Assembly: GCF_000003605.2 (NCBI RefSeq)
Contig: NW_003112978.1
Coordinates: 4,035-25,010 of the forward strand
Origin: Saccoglossus kowalevskii
Taxonomy: Eukaryota; Hemichordata; Enteropneusta; Harrimaniidae
Length of the DNA stretch: 20,976 nucleotides
Direction: 5' to 3'
In this document: one piece after another, positions 1 to 8,900 of the stretch
Position numbering within the stretch: the stretch's first letter is position 1
Layout: every line of letters begins with the position of its first letter
The notes under the pieces: model-generated
What the model saw: only the letters and a program-made list of their open reading frames with translations
Told to the model about the DNA's origin: nothing
The model's database searches: none
Made by a program: the position numbers and the translations under genes

Positions 1-535
1 TAAGTTTGAAGCGCCTTACAGTGTTTGGTACAAAATTAGCGGATGGAGGATGTGGTTCGGGGCTGTCTAGTCTGTCCATAACAGGGTTTGCAGTGCAATT
101 ATAGTCTGCTCGTATGATGACTGGATCTTGATTTAGACCTTTTAGAAATTGTTTCAAAACCTTGAAAAAAGCAAGCCGTTTCACACCATCGGTCGGAGCG
201 TAAACGATGATCAGATGAAGAGGAGAGCCTTCAATATTCAAGTGGATATGTAATAACCGGCCAGGAACTACGTCGTTGCAGCTCAGTACTGTAACATTGT
301 TTTTAGGATTGATTAATATGGCGATACCAGCGGAGTGCGTAGTCCCGTGAGAGAAGAACGTGGGACCTCTCCACACAACTTGCCATTGTGGTTCATCTGA
401 AGCAATGGTGTGGGTTTCTTGAAGCAGATATAAGTCACTTAAGTGGTTCAACTTGAGAAATTCAAAAAGTTGGTAACGCTTCATTGACTCGCGACACCCG
501 TTTACATTCCTTGTAACCGCTGAGATGTTCGCCAT
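1..535 (-). CDS. LINE ORF2, N-terminal endonuclease domain (partial, runs off left edge)
   Basis: Reading leftwards from an ATG at 535, 178 codons are open to the window edge, so the C-terminal part (reverse transcriptase) would lie outside. The protein shows the layout of the exonuclease-endonuclease-phosphatase (AP-like) endonuclease of non-LTR retrotransposons: an early NVNGCRESMKR segment with the first catalytic Asn, the LQETH motif with the catalytic Glu (about residue 40), a SHGTTHSAGIAIL stretch, a YAPTD motif (about residue 120) and a DYNC motif (about residue 150) in the place of the usual GDFNC. The Gly before the Asp in that motif is Ala here, preceded by Arg. In the family this domain nicks target DNA for target-primed reverse transcription. 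The open frame suggests a fairly recent copy, although the ORF1 region upstream is broken. The exact clade (L1/Tx1-like or other) is not decided. Confidence 0.85.
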   Translation of the reverse strand, partial: MANISAVTRNVNGCRESMKRYQLFEFLKLNHLSDLYLLQETHTIASDEPQWQVVWRGPTFFSHGTTHSAGIAILINPKNNVTVLSCNDVVPGRLLHIHLNIEGSPLHLIIVYAPTDGVKRLAFFKVLKQFLKGLNQDPVIIRADYNCTANPVMDRLDSPEPHPPSANFVPNTVRRFKL

Positions 536-644
536 AAGTAAATATAATAATCACCAGTCAACAATTTGGTTTGCGCATTGTGTCATTCTTAGCATGCGAT
601 TTTTCATTTCCATATTCAGTGTACCATGTTGGCGGAAAAAGAAT

Positions 645-960
645 TACGGCACCCATACAACTCCCATGCGGTGAAAAATGCGTGAGCTAAACAAGGAACG
701 TTTTATATAATCATTCCTGCTTTGCAATTGGAATGATATATCAAAGTCATGAGACCATGTCATGGCATACAGAAATACAGCACCAATACAACCTGCAGAC
801 GCTAGTCGGGTCACATGACCACTCCAAGCTAAGGAAAAGTACACAAGTGACAAACGAGGTAGTTGCTTGGATTTGTTAGACCTCGGGTTTAAACAGAGAT
901 GCACGGCACTCAAACAGCTACCAGGCGCCAGATGAGTCACGTGATTAAGTAAAGCTACCA
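645..960. repeat. Degenerate ~125 bp direct repeats in the LINE spacer
   Basis: Three similar blocks begin near 648 (GCACCCATACAAC), 778 (GCACCAATACAACC) and 903 (GCACTCAAACAGC), spaced about 130 and 125 bp. The second and third share GTCAC-TGA about 25 bp further on, followed by AGCTA. On the minus strand a 173-codon frame (1165-644) crosses them and shows matching hydrophobic repeats such as HVTHLAPGSCLSAVHL and HVTRLASAGCIGAVFL. Whether the repeats are coding or a noncoding spacer array is not decided. Confidence 0.4.
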
Positions 961-1246
961 CAAGCTTGGCAACGATATGATTCGTATATTTATTTGCAAA
1001 GAACAGATTAAGCGTTAAATTGGATTCATAGTCTATCTGCGACAGTGATCGGCCAATTAAGTGGAAAAAAGCCATCCGAGATGCACAAAACGGTGCTGAC
1101 AATATTACAGAACAGTACGCATGTAGCTTAGTGTAAGTTGTAGCTAGCCAGATGATATAGTACATATATGCGCTAAATATAATGACGACAGAAACCCAAA
1201 AAAGACAGTACTATCACAAAGAACATAAATTTTATTACGTTTTTTA

Positions 1247-2255
1247 TTATTGTGTTCCATGATTAAACATAGAAGAAAACGGTTTAATTGCCTTTCTTTG
1301 ATTTCCACTATGACTGGTAAGAAGGTCCCGTTTCCTGAGGAATACTTGGTCAGCCGCTCGTTCATATGTGTCATCATTGGTGTCTTCATGGTCTGTAATT
1401 TGTTTCTTTTTTTATATTCAGGAAGTGTTTTGCTATTCTGGATGACATTCTCTGTATCCTGATTTTTTCTTTACTTGCCAGTTCTGTGTTCTTGCGGTAG
1501 TGCGTCGATGATCTCACTAAAAGTCTGTGGTCAGGACAGAATGAGATTGCATGATCAATAAGTTGTCTTGAATTGAACGAATCGCTAAGAAAGTAGCAAG
1601 TGATTCGTGGGAAAGTAGATTTTTTTCTTTCTCATTAGAACAGTCCTCCATGAAACCTGAGACAAGTCAGATATATCAGAGGCGATAGACTCAATCTTTT
1701 CCCTGTCGTCTGATGGGTTTCCGACCTGTCGATCAAAGACATCAAAAGCCCGAAAACCACTCTGCGCGTCTCCAGGGCCGGGAAAGGGAGGAGGATCAGG
1801 CCCGTCCGTGGGCAAGGGGAGTGAGGGAGGGGTTGGTACCCTCTCCTCAACAGCAGGGGTTTCAGGTACCTTATTGTCATTTGACATTGACTGACTACCA
1901 ACAACGTTTTCAACACCTGTTATGTTAGCGCTGCTGACGTTAGGTTATTTTGAGTGAGCTCATTTCCATTTGTATTGTTTATACACGTGTTTTGTTGATC
2001 GGCGTTTGCTTTGGTTTGACTTGTGGTATTTGTTTCTGTTTGATAATCAGTTGATTTGTTTTGTTTTGCATAGTTTACAGAAGTGTCGGTAATATTATCT
2101 ATGTAATCGTGAACGGGTTTATTTTGGTTTGGTGTGATTGTGCTCGTTTTAGTGTGATCAGTGGTTGGTTGCATATCGTTTTCATTAAGTTTGTTATTGT
2201 TTTCACTCACGACTGGTGTTAATGGTTCGTGTGCGTCGCTTTCATCAATTTCCAT
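1247..2255 (-). pseudogene. LINE ORF1-like region, broken by frameshifts
   Basis: From an ATG at 2255 a 111-codon frame encodes a hydrophilic protein rich in Asn, Thr, Gln and Lys, starting MEIDESDAHEPLTP. The reading then appears to shift to the frame at 1887-1585, which is Pro-rich (PTPPSLPLP, PDPPPFPGPGD) and then acidic and charged (REKIESIASDISDLSQ). It appears to shift again into a segment ending near 1394, and finally into 1411-1247, which reads DHEDTNDDTYERAADQVF and ends at a TAA at 1249-1247. The biased composition and position upstream of an endonuclease ORF fit a LINE ORF1. No RRM, coiled coil or zinc knuckle could be recognised. At least two frame changes are needed, so this copy is probably dead. 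The joins are inference. Confidence 0.5.
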
Positions 2256-2536
2256 ATCAACTTTTTTATGACTATGTGAAAAGCGATTGCAAAGTTGATA
2301 GTTTCATTCGGTATTTTTACCTGTGATATCATAATAACAAGTCCAATAGTTAACAGTTTGAAAATGTGAATAAATATTTCGTTAATTGCCGTTAAAATAG
2401 CGTAGTGTTAATCAAAGTATTTAGAGGTCAATTCTAGAAGGTACAAATGTTTAAAGTAAAGCACAATCGGGCGTGGTTAGTACTTGCATAGGAGACTCCC
2501 TGAGTAAACGAGTTGTTGGATTTTTGTTTCATCACA
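2256..2536. other. Intergenic or possible LINE 5' flank, nothing recognised
   Basis: AT-rich DNA between the LINE ORF1 ATG and the dispersed repeat. It could include the LINE 5' UTR, but no promoter, repeat border or gene is visible. Confidence 0.4.
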
Positions 2537-2735
2537 CATGGAAAAGATATAAGGCAACGTTCCTGCATGTGTGGAGTCTAGTTAAACCCTGGTGGCAGCC
2601 ATGTTTGCTTTTATTATTTGTGGAAGCTTACACACTTAATCATCCATATTTGGAATTTGCATTTCCTTATATGGTAGGGTGAAAATGCCCCGTAAATACT
2701 GCAAAATTACGGCACACTGTAATTGCGTTACGGCA
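2537..2735 (+). repeat. Dispersed repeat, copy A
   Basis: This stretch matches the reverse complement of about 19500-19740. Shared landmarks in order are GTGTGGAGTC, AAACCCTGG-GGCAGC-ATGTTT, TCCATATTTGGAATTT, TATGGTAGG and AATTACGGCAC-CTGTAA. The match is imperfect, with small indels. It is probably a piece of an unclassified transposable element. A 69-codon open frame at 2473-2682 lies across it and is treated as repeat-derived, not as a gene. Confidence 0.7.
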
Positions 2736-3471
2736 ACAGATGTATAATAATATTGGATCATCAGAATTATTTTTAGAAGTAGCTTGTATCAATGGAAAAA
2801 ATGTTAAATCACTTATAAATTATGCTGAAAACACATTAGATTAATATTACAAGTCAGAAGTTTGATCAAATCTACAGCATACGATGCCACGGAAACCATG
2901 CATGGAATAATCTAACAAAGATGAAAATTTTGATCTTATTCCAAAGGATGATAGAAATGTAATTTGTCTATTTTTTGGATACATTTTGCCTAATATGAAG
3001 AATTTACAGAATTCGAAACACTATGTTAATCTGAGCCAGTATAGACACAGACATGTTGTATACAAAGCTTGGACTACAACTAAACATTTCAGTTGGAGCA
3101 CTAAACAAGTGTATCTAAGTCACTGCAAACATGGCAGAGGTACAAGGAAGTAATCAATGTATGCATAGAATATTGTAAAGCGAACACGAGAGGGCGGAAA
3201 CACAATTGGTAAAACGTATGATAATCGCACATAGCGGAGTAACCACAAGTTTTGAAAAGTTTGTAGAAAACGAATGAACTAAGAATGAATTACAGATCAA
3301 TACAAAAACATTGCTGGACAAGCTACAGCAGTAATTAGTTTAAAAATCCATTACATATTGGTTCAATTGTCCAGGAAGTTGGCGTTTATGGCTTGAATGA
3401 CTACATTCATGGCTGTACAAATTGGCTGTACCTCTATTGGGCATTTGTAATCAGATATGTTGAACTGCAAG
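2736..3471. other. Gene-free stretch with one unexplained open frame
   Basis: No recognised gene. The plus-strand frame 2911-3150 is open for 80 codons between stops and lacks an early Met. It includes DLIPKDDRNVICLFFGYILP, and its Trp, Tyr and His content is more protein-like than random AT-rich DNA, but it matches no family I recognise. It may be debris of a mobile element. The 3' end leads into the LINE relic that begins near 3472. Confidence 0.35.
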
Positions 3472-4030
3472 GACGCATTATGACTGGTTTGATGAGAGAT
3501 CCAGCAGCTGCTTGAAGAAAAGCGTCGTGCCTACAATGTTCATCTCAATGACTCAAAATCAGCATTGAAGAAAGACTCTGAAGAATGCACGGAGCACTAT
3601 TCAAGTTAAACTGGGTCAGATGCAGGATTCCTGGTTGAGCCTCAAAGCAGATGATATCCAGGGCTTTACAGACAGAAACAACATGAAGAATTTCTATGGC
3701 AGCTTAAAGGATGTCTACGGCCCTACTGCCTCAAGATCACTGTCTCCCATTCTCAGTGCTGATGGGACAACACTTACCACCAAGGAGAAGGTTTTGGGGA
3801 GATGGGCGGAACACTTTGATAGCATCTTGAACAGATCTTCCACCATCAACGATGAAGCCATTGACGGGCTACCTCAAGTCTGTGTTGAACGGACCACCTT
3901 GTAGGAAATTCAGAAATAAGTCTGCATATTTTCCAGTGGCAATCACCTGGTTTGGACTCGATTCCAGCTGAAGTCTACAAGGCGGGTGATGTGGCCTTGA
4001 CTGAGAAACTTTTTGGTGGTTATACTAGTA
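3472..4030 (+). pseudogene. LINE ORF2 relic: linker between endonuclease and reverse transcriptase, plus start of RT
   Basis: Pieces of one retrotransposon polyprotein can be read in shifting frames. They are HYDWFDE near 3477, LLEEKRRAYNVHLNDSKSA near 3507-3565, then MQDSWLSLKADDIQG and DRNNMKNFYGSLKDVYGPT in the 94-codon frame 3620-3904, with RWAEHFDSILNRSSTINDEA. After a stop at 3902-3904, LDSIPAEVYKAGDVALTEKL continues in a further frame near 3951-4010. The RWAEHF, LNRPSS-like, DEAI-LPQ and SIPAEVYKAG blocks are typical of the segment leading into the RT domain of a common metazoan LINE group. Several frameshifts and stops, and loss of the RT core, make this a dead 5'- and 3'-truncated copy. 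It differs from the LINE at the left edge and lies on the opposite strand. Confidence 0.85.
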
Positions 4031-5482
4031 TGTTGATGTTAGAGATTCATCCTAAGGGAGGTACGACACAAAGGCCAGTAATAGGAATGTAACGGCATAT
4101 TTATGTTAATCATGAAATTTATGAAATATGTAATTCTCAGGTCCTGTAAATGTATTACAATGTACTTTAAATTGTAATTTGAGTTGAATAATTTATCGTA
4201 ACAACCCGCACATAATGATCAGAAATGAATGGAGGTCGCTGCAAATGAAAATCCAGTACCAGCTGCTGGCGCTCTATTCCCATTTCCCCCACATTTTGTA
4301 AAGGAGTAAAAATATAATACCATCATACCTTCAAATTTATTTTGGTTAACTGCGGTTCCTGGCTTTCCTCAGAAAATGGTTGCTGTCAATGGTGACATGT
4401 TTTGGCAAATTTTCTATTTTTCTAATAAATTTTCTGTACACAGGTGATAATATGCATTGTTGCTATTACGGATGCGTGCCGTAGACTGCAAACATGTCGG
4501 GTGTTTTCGGTTGAAACATCACATGGGTGCTTATTTGTTTTCTGAAGTGCTTGAAATTAAAATAGTTTTAGGAAAAAGGTGTTTTAGTGAATTTAAAATT
4601 GTGTACATGTCAACAGGTATACTATAACATTTTTTCACAGTTGTATTTTTCATGTCTTATGTGTTATTGAAAGTAAATGTCGTGTACTATTTTACATGTT
4701 AACATTTGAGGTCTATCTATTTTGTCATTTTATGAACAAAATGCTCATAATTAGGTCAATTTGATATTTATGAATGCAAGCAACATTTCAAGATTTGTCA
4801 TATTTCAAAGTATGCAACATTGCGTGTAAACTTTTTTTTATTTTGAACGGTAAATGCCACATTATTCACCAGCCACGAAAGAGTTTTGCAGTAAAGCCAC
4901 TCGTTTTCATAAAAGCAGTAGATTAAATGAAGTGATTTTTGAGGGGAAGACGTGTTGTGACATGAAGCTATAGACGATTACGTGCCGTACGCGAGTGCCG
5001 ACTCGTCACGCACGCAGTACATGTTTACTTTGATTTGACCACGGTCACGTGACCTTGCTTTGACTTACTATTTACTATGCCGTTTATTTGGTGTTATTTA
5101 CTTCTCAACTGTGGTCGGTTAGAAAAATTCAGCTAGCCACTTCAGGTTGACGTAAATGACTGGCCTCTAAACGTTGACAATCATCTTGCCGAATTAATGA
5201 TATAACATGCAATACGAGTAACAGCCAATAAGAAGACGACATCCATAAACTAAAATGACAATATACAAAGAAAATATTATGATAACGAATAACTACCGAA
5301 TAATGTGGAATGTTTAAGAAAACTGAATGTCTAAAACTGGCAGCTACAAGAAGGCTGGTGTACAACTTCAAATGAAATTAATAGCTGTACATACAGCGGT
5401 TTCTGAAAAGTGACTGCAAGCGAATGAAAAAAATAAATAAATAAATACATTCGTACTGCTCAGCTTGGAACCTCCAATTCTC
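4031..5482. other. Gene-free upstream region of the CLCA-like gene
   Basis: About 1.45 kb of AT-rich DNA with only short random frames. A GC-richer patch with several CG dinucleotides (about 4978-5055: GTGCCGTACGCGAGTGCCG, then a CACGTG palindrome) stands out and could be regulatory or the remnant of a repeat. Nothing else was recognised. Confidence 0.5.
5043..5054. promoter_or_regulatory. Perfect 12 bp palindrome with CACGTG E-box
   Basis: GGTCACGTGACC is a perfect inverted repeat with a central CACGTG E-box. The core GTCACGTGAC is the kind of site bound by bHLH-zip factors of the USF and MiT/TFE families. It lies about 430 bp upstream of the TATA-like box and 660 bp upstream of the ATG. 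A regulatory role is inference from motif and place. Confidence 0.35.
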
Positions 5483-5490
5483 TATAAATA
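5483..5490 (+). promoter_or_regulatory. TATA-like box upstream of the CLCA-like gene
   Basis: TATAAATA followed by GGGG is close to a metazoan TATA box. Transcription starting 25-30 bp downstream would give a 5' UTR of about 200 nt before the ATG at 5713, if no upstream noncoding exon exists. Similar AT-rich strings are common here, so confidence is low. Confidence 0.3.
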
Positions 5491-5712
5491 GGGGTAACTT
5501 GCTTGGCATTAGTATCTGTTGTAAACAGCATAACGCATAGTTACTGAAGGATCTACTCATGTATTACAAGTCACCGAGTTCTATTTATTTATGCTGTCAC
5601 ATGGTACGACTATATTATTCACAATTGGTCACGCGTTTCCAAGAAGTGTGTAACTACATTCCACCAAGAAAGAAACTATTCACAGTCAGTTGATTATCGG
5701 CTACTAAACATA

Positions 5713-5936
5713 ATGATTCGGTTAGGGACAACATCGAGTGTATACATAGGTGTCATCCTTGCTTGTATGATGTATGCAGTTAACAGTGTCAGTCATACCA
5801 GAGTAAAGCTAATTAACAACGAATACCACAACATAGTGATCGCAATTGAAGAGACCGTTCCCGAAGACTTGGACCTACTGGACAGGATTCAAGAAGTTTT
5901 CACCGGCGCTTCAGCATTTCTTTGCGAGATAACCAG
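5713..5936 (+). CDS. CLCA-like exon 1: signal peptide and start of N-terminal domain
   Basis: Residues 1-74 plus two bases of codon 75. The start ATG has A at -3. A short basic start (MIRLG) is followed by a hydrophobic run (about 10-23), with likely signal cleavage near 25-27. [18 protein letters not shown] then follows, which is the family's first conserved block. Donor is CAG|GTAATG, phase 2. The annotated start is the first Met that gives a signal peptide. Confidence 0.9.
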
Positions 5937-8900
5937 GTAATGTTTCACCAATCAGTATTTTAAAATCTTTCTTTTCATATGTTTCTCTCATTTTGTGAAC
6001 TTCTAGTATATAAGGTAGCGTTTATGTTTATGGTTATTTCTGTGGTCACTACTACCAACTCTCGAGTGGTGTACTGACAACTACTAATTAATTTGGACAT
6101 AAAGGCAATTTTTATATAAAAAAATACTTGGAGCCATTATGGGGAAGATGAGTTACGATCTTGAAATTGTGTAAAGTTTATGTAATCGATAAAAACAAAA
6201 TCAAAGTTCGGCAAAGCACATGTTTTTTTATGTTACGACGTCAAGCTGCATGGCGTTTCCGTGACAAAATGGCGTAGATTGGGAGAGGTGTACAATCATC
6301 CCAGTTAACAAACAGTAAATCACGTTTCTTTCAGTGCGTGAAAGATTGATGCACGTACATGCATACATCATGCCATTAACGAAAGGTGCAAATATTTACA
6401 ATACCATTCCTCATTCCCTTTTCTTAAGATGTCGTTTCTACAGACAAATAAGCACTACCGATCGAGTACATGTTTTCAGTAGACGAATACTCTTTCTTAG
6501 CGGAAGCTATATTCACACTTCAGGCATGCTCGGGCCAAAAATTATACACGAATTGTGATCCGTGTCTAGGCTTGGATATATATGTAGAGTGCCAACTAGA
6601 AACTATCGACTTCATAAAGAGTGTTATTTATCAGTGTATTACAGTTGTACTCTGTAATAATACTATAAAGTTCATTTGTGTTTTGAGACTAGTAGATGAA
6701 GCCTGGGGTTACTCGATAACTGTACACGCATGGTACAGATGTGCAACTGTATAGGGGAAAACCAAGACCCCATTTTAAACCTAATGTTCTGTCAGACTAG
6801 CAACGTAGCTATAAAAGAAGATATATCCCGATGGTGATAACACATACGTCTTGTGTATGCTCTCTTTATATCCTGTTCTTTGGTAATATTTCGCACTTTT
6901 TTCCAGATATATCTAAGACACTCTCTTTTCTCAACAGATATCGTGCATATTTCAAGAGTATAAGTATCCTCGTTCCGCGGTCCTGGACTGATAACGCCGA
7001 GTATGAAACGCAGGAATTCGAGACATATGGCACTAGTGATATCCGAATTGATGGCGGTATTCACCATGGACCTTACGTAATGAAACCTACACCGTGTGGA
7101 GAAGTTGGCGATTATATGCATCTCACAACAAAATATCTCAAGGATCCAATTATTGCTGCCATCTATGGTTCTTACGAACACGTATGTATTATAAATCAAC
7201 TGCGATTTATTCAGTGAGGTTTAAACATCACAGTCGTCGTTTGTGTAAATAAATAATGTTTTATGCGTACTGTATAAGTTACATGAACAAGTGAAAAAAA
7301 TAGCGAAACTTATTACAAAGATGCGCCAGTGACACTTATTTTGTTACTGTGACCGAAATTTTAATGTTTTTAAGTCACGGCTTTTGCCGGGTGTTCATAT
7401 TGATCGGGCATTTTATTGATATGTCGAGAAAAAAATACTTCCTGTATCGCATTTTTTATTTTCTTAAAACATCGGTTATTGCGTCCATGTTGTATAATAG
7501 TCGGGTGTTCGGCAACCATGCGTGTCGTATAAGATTTAATACATTGAAATGTCCCACACAGCTTGCCATACACAACATACAGTACATAGATGTGTCTCAA
7601 GTGTACGTCATGTACAGAATATGTACTGCGTCCTAATTGGATCGGCGTGCCTCACAGAGACAAATATATTGGAACTACATTTGCACAACATTACACTTAA
7701 CTTTTTTGCTCTGCCATTTTCCCCATTTTAGAATCATACTCTGCATTTCATAAGTACAAATTTTTATTGATTTTTCAGGCAATAGTACACGAATGGGGTC
7801 ATTTACGATATGGTGTATATGATGAATACCCTGGCGGCAATACTGGCGCTCCTTATTTCTATTCAACTGGTAACGGTGGCATAGAAGCCACTAGGTGTTC
7901 TACTGCAGTCACAGGTATTGTATGTCGGTCGTTTTCTCCGTTTATATTGGCGACAAATTACGCGGCCAAAAGGTTGGTGCATACATTTATTTATATTTGA
8001 ATTATCTTTGGTGTTTTGTTTAGCATCACGACTTGTAAAGTAGATGCAAAAAATAACAAGAAGCAGTATTTAAAATCGTTCTAATCTTGTTAGTACTTCA
8101 ATTATAATATTATTCGCTGTTTTACCGTAATCCTAAACAATGTGGCCAGCTAGCGGCCTTTTAGTTCAGCTTTTACATCCCTAGTTCCCTTAGAAGAACA
8201 ATAGTTAAGTTTCGGGTTCGTTGGTTACTTAGCTGTAATGCTCGTGACGTTGATTCACTTCTAGTCATGAGGAATATGCAATTGTTGACACCTGCAATAG
8301 GTCTTGCGTCGAGCGTTTTGATTATGTATTGTAGGCACCCAGTTCTTAAAATAGGAAAATGTGTTTTCGTGGTACAAACACAATGAAATTGCACAAAATA
8401 TAATGAACACTAATGCAATGGCACATCCCCGCCCACCCAATGTGGGTATACCACGAGATATTGTACAATTCACGACTACCACATATATGAACGGCCGACC
8501 GGCGGCGTAAATTCTAACACTTCGTAGTCGAAATAAAGTTTGTTTTATCCTAACCAAATATGTGAATCTGTTGACGGCAGTGATACTTGCTCGATCGAAC
8601 TAACCTTTTAACAAACAGTCAATATTTCTATTTACATTTTCTTAGCATAAAACAATGTCGGGAGATAATTTTTATTAACGTGTGTATGAAAGCAAAAATA
8701 AGCAAACATCAAAGGAAAGCCGGAAACTTAGTGAACAAATGGAAGGCGCTAACAACAGATGGATACTACGCAATACACTGTCGACAGTGGAGTTAAAAGT
8801 CGATCATTATACAAATAAATATTGCAATTAAAGGCACCAATAAATTAATAATATATGTAATAATTAAAAAAAAAAAAAATTTAAAACATATTTGAAGCAG

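Larger units (their letters stand above)
1..2255 (-). mobile_element. Non-LTR retrotransposon (LINE), 5' half, truncated by window edge
   Basis: On the minus strand the order is an ORF1-like region (2255 to 1247), a spacer (about 1246-536) and the ORF2 endonuclease (535 leftwards). This is the order of a two-ORF LINE. ORF1 has frame breaks and the ~700 bp spacer is unusually long and internally repetitive, so the copy may be a composite or carry an insertion. The 5' end is uncertain: it is put at the ORF1 ATG, but a 5' UTR could extend to higher coordinates. No target-site duplication could be assigned. Confidence 0.65.

Noticed and set aside
644-1165. 173-codon minus-strand frame as a host gene
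   Set aside because: It lies between LINE ORF1 and ORF2, crosses the degenerate direct repeats, and has no recognised domain. It is kept only as part of the repeat observation.
2473-2682. 69-codon plus-strand frame as a small gene
   Set aside because: Most of it is the dispersed repeat that also occurs at 19.5-19.7 kb, and the frame is not kept there.
6792-7199. 135-codon minus-strand frame
   Set aside because: It is antisense to CLCA-like exon 2, which has clear family conservation and correct splice sites on the plus strand.
8173-8557. Overlapping minus-strand frames in intron 3
   Set aside because: No family features, no splice context and mutually overlapping frames. Chance is the simplest reading.
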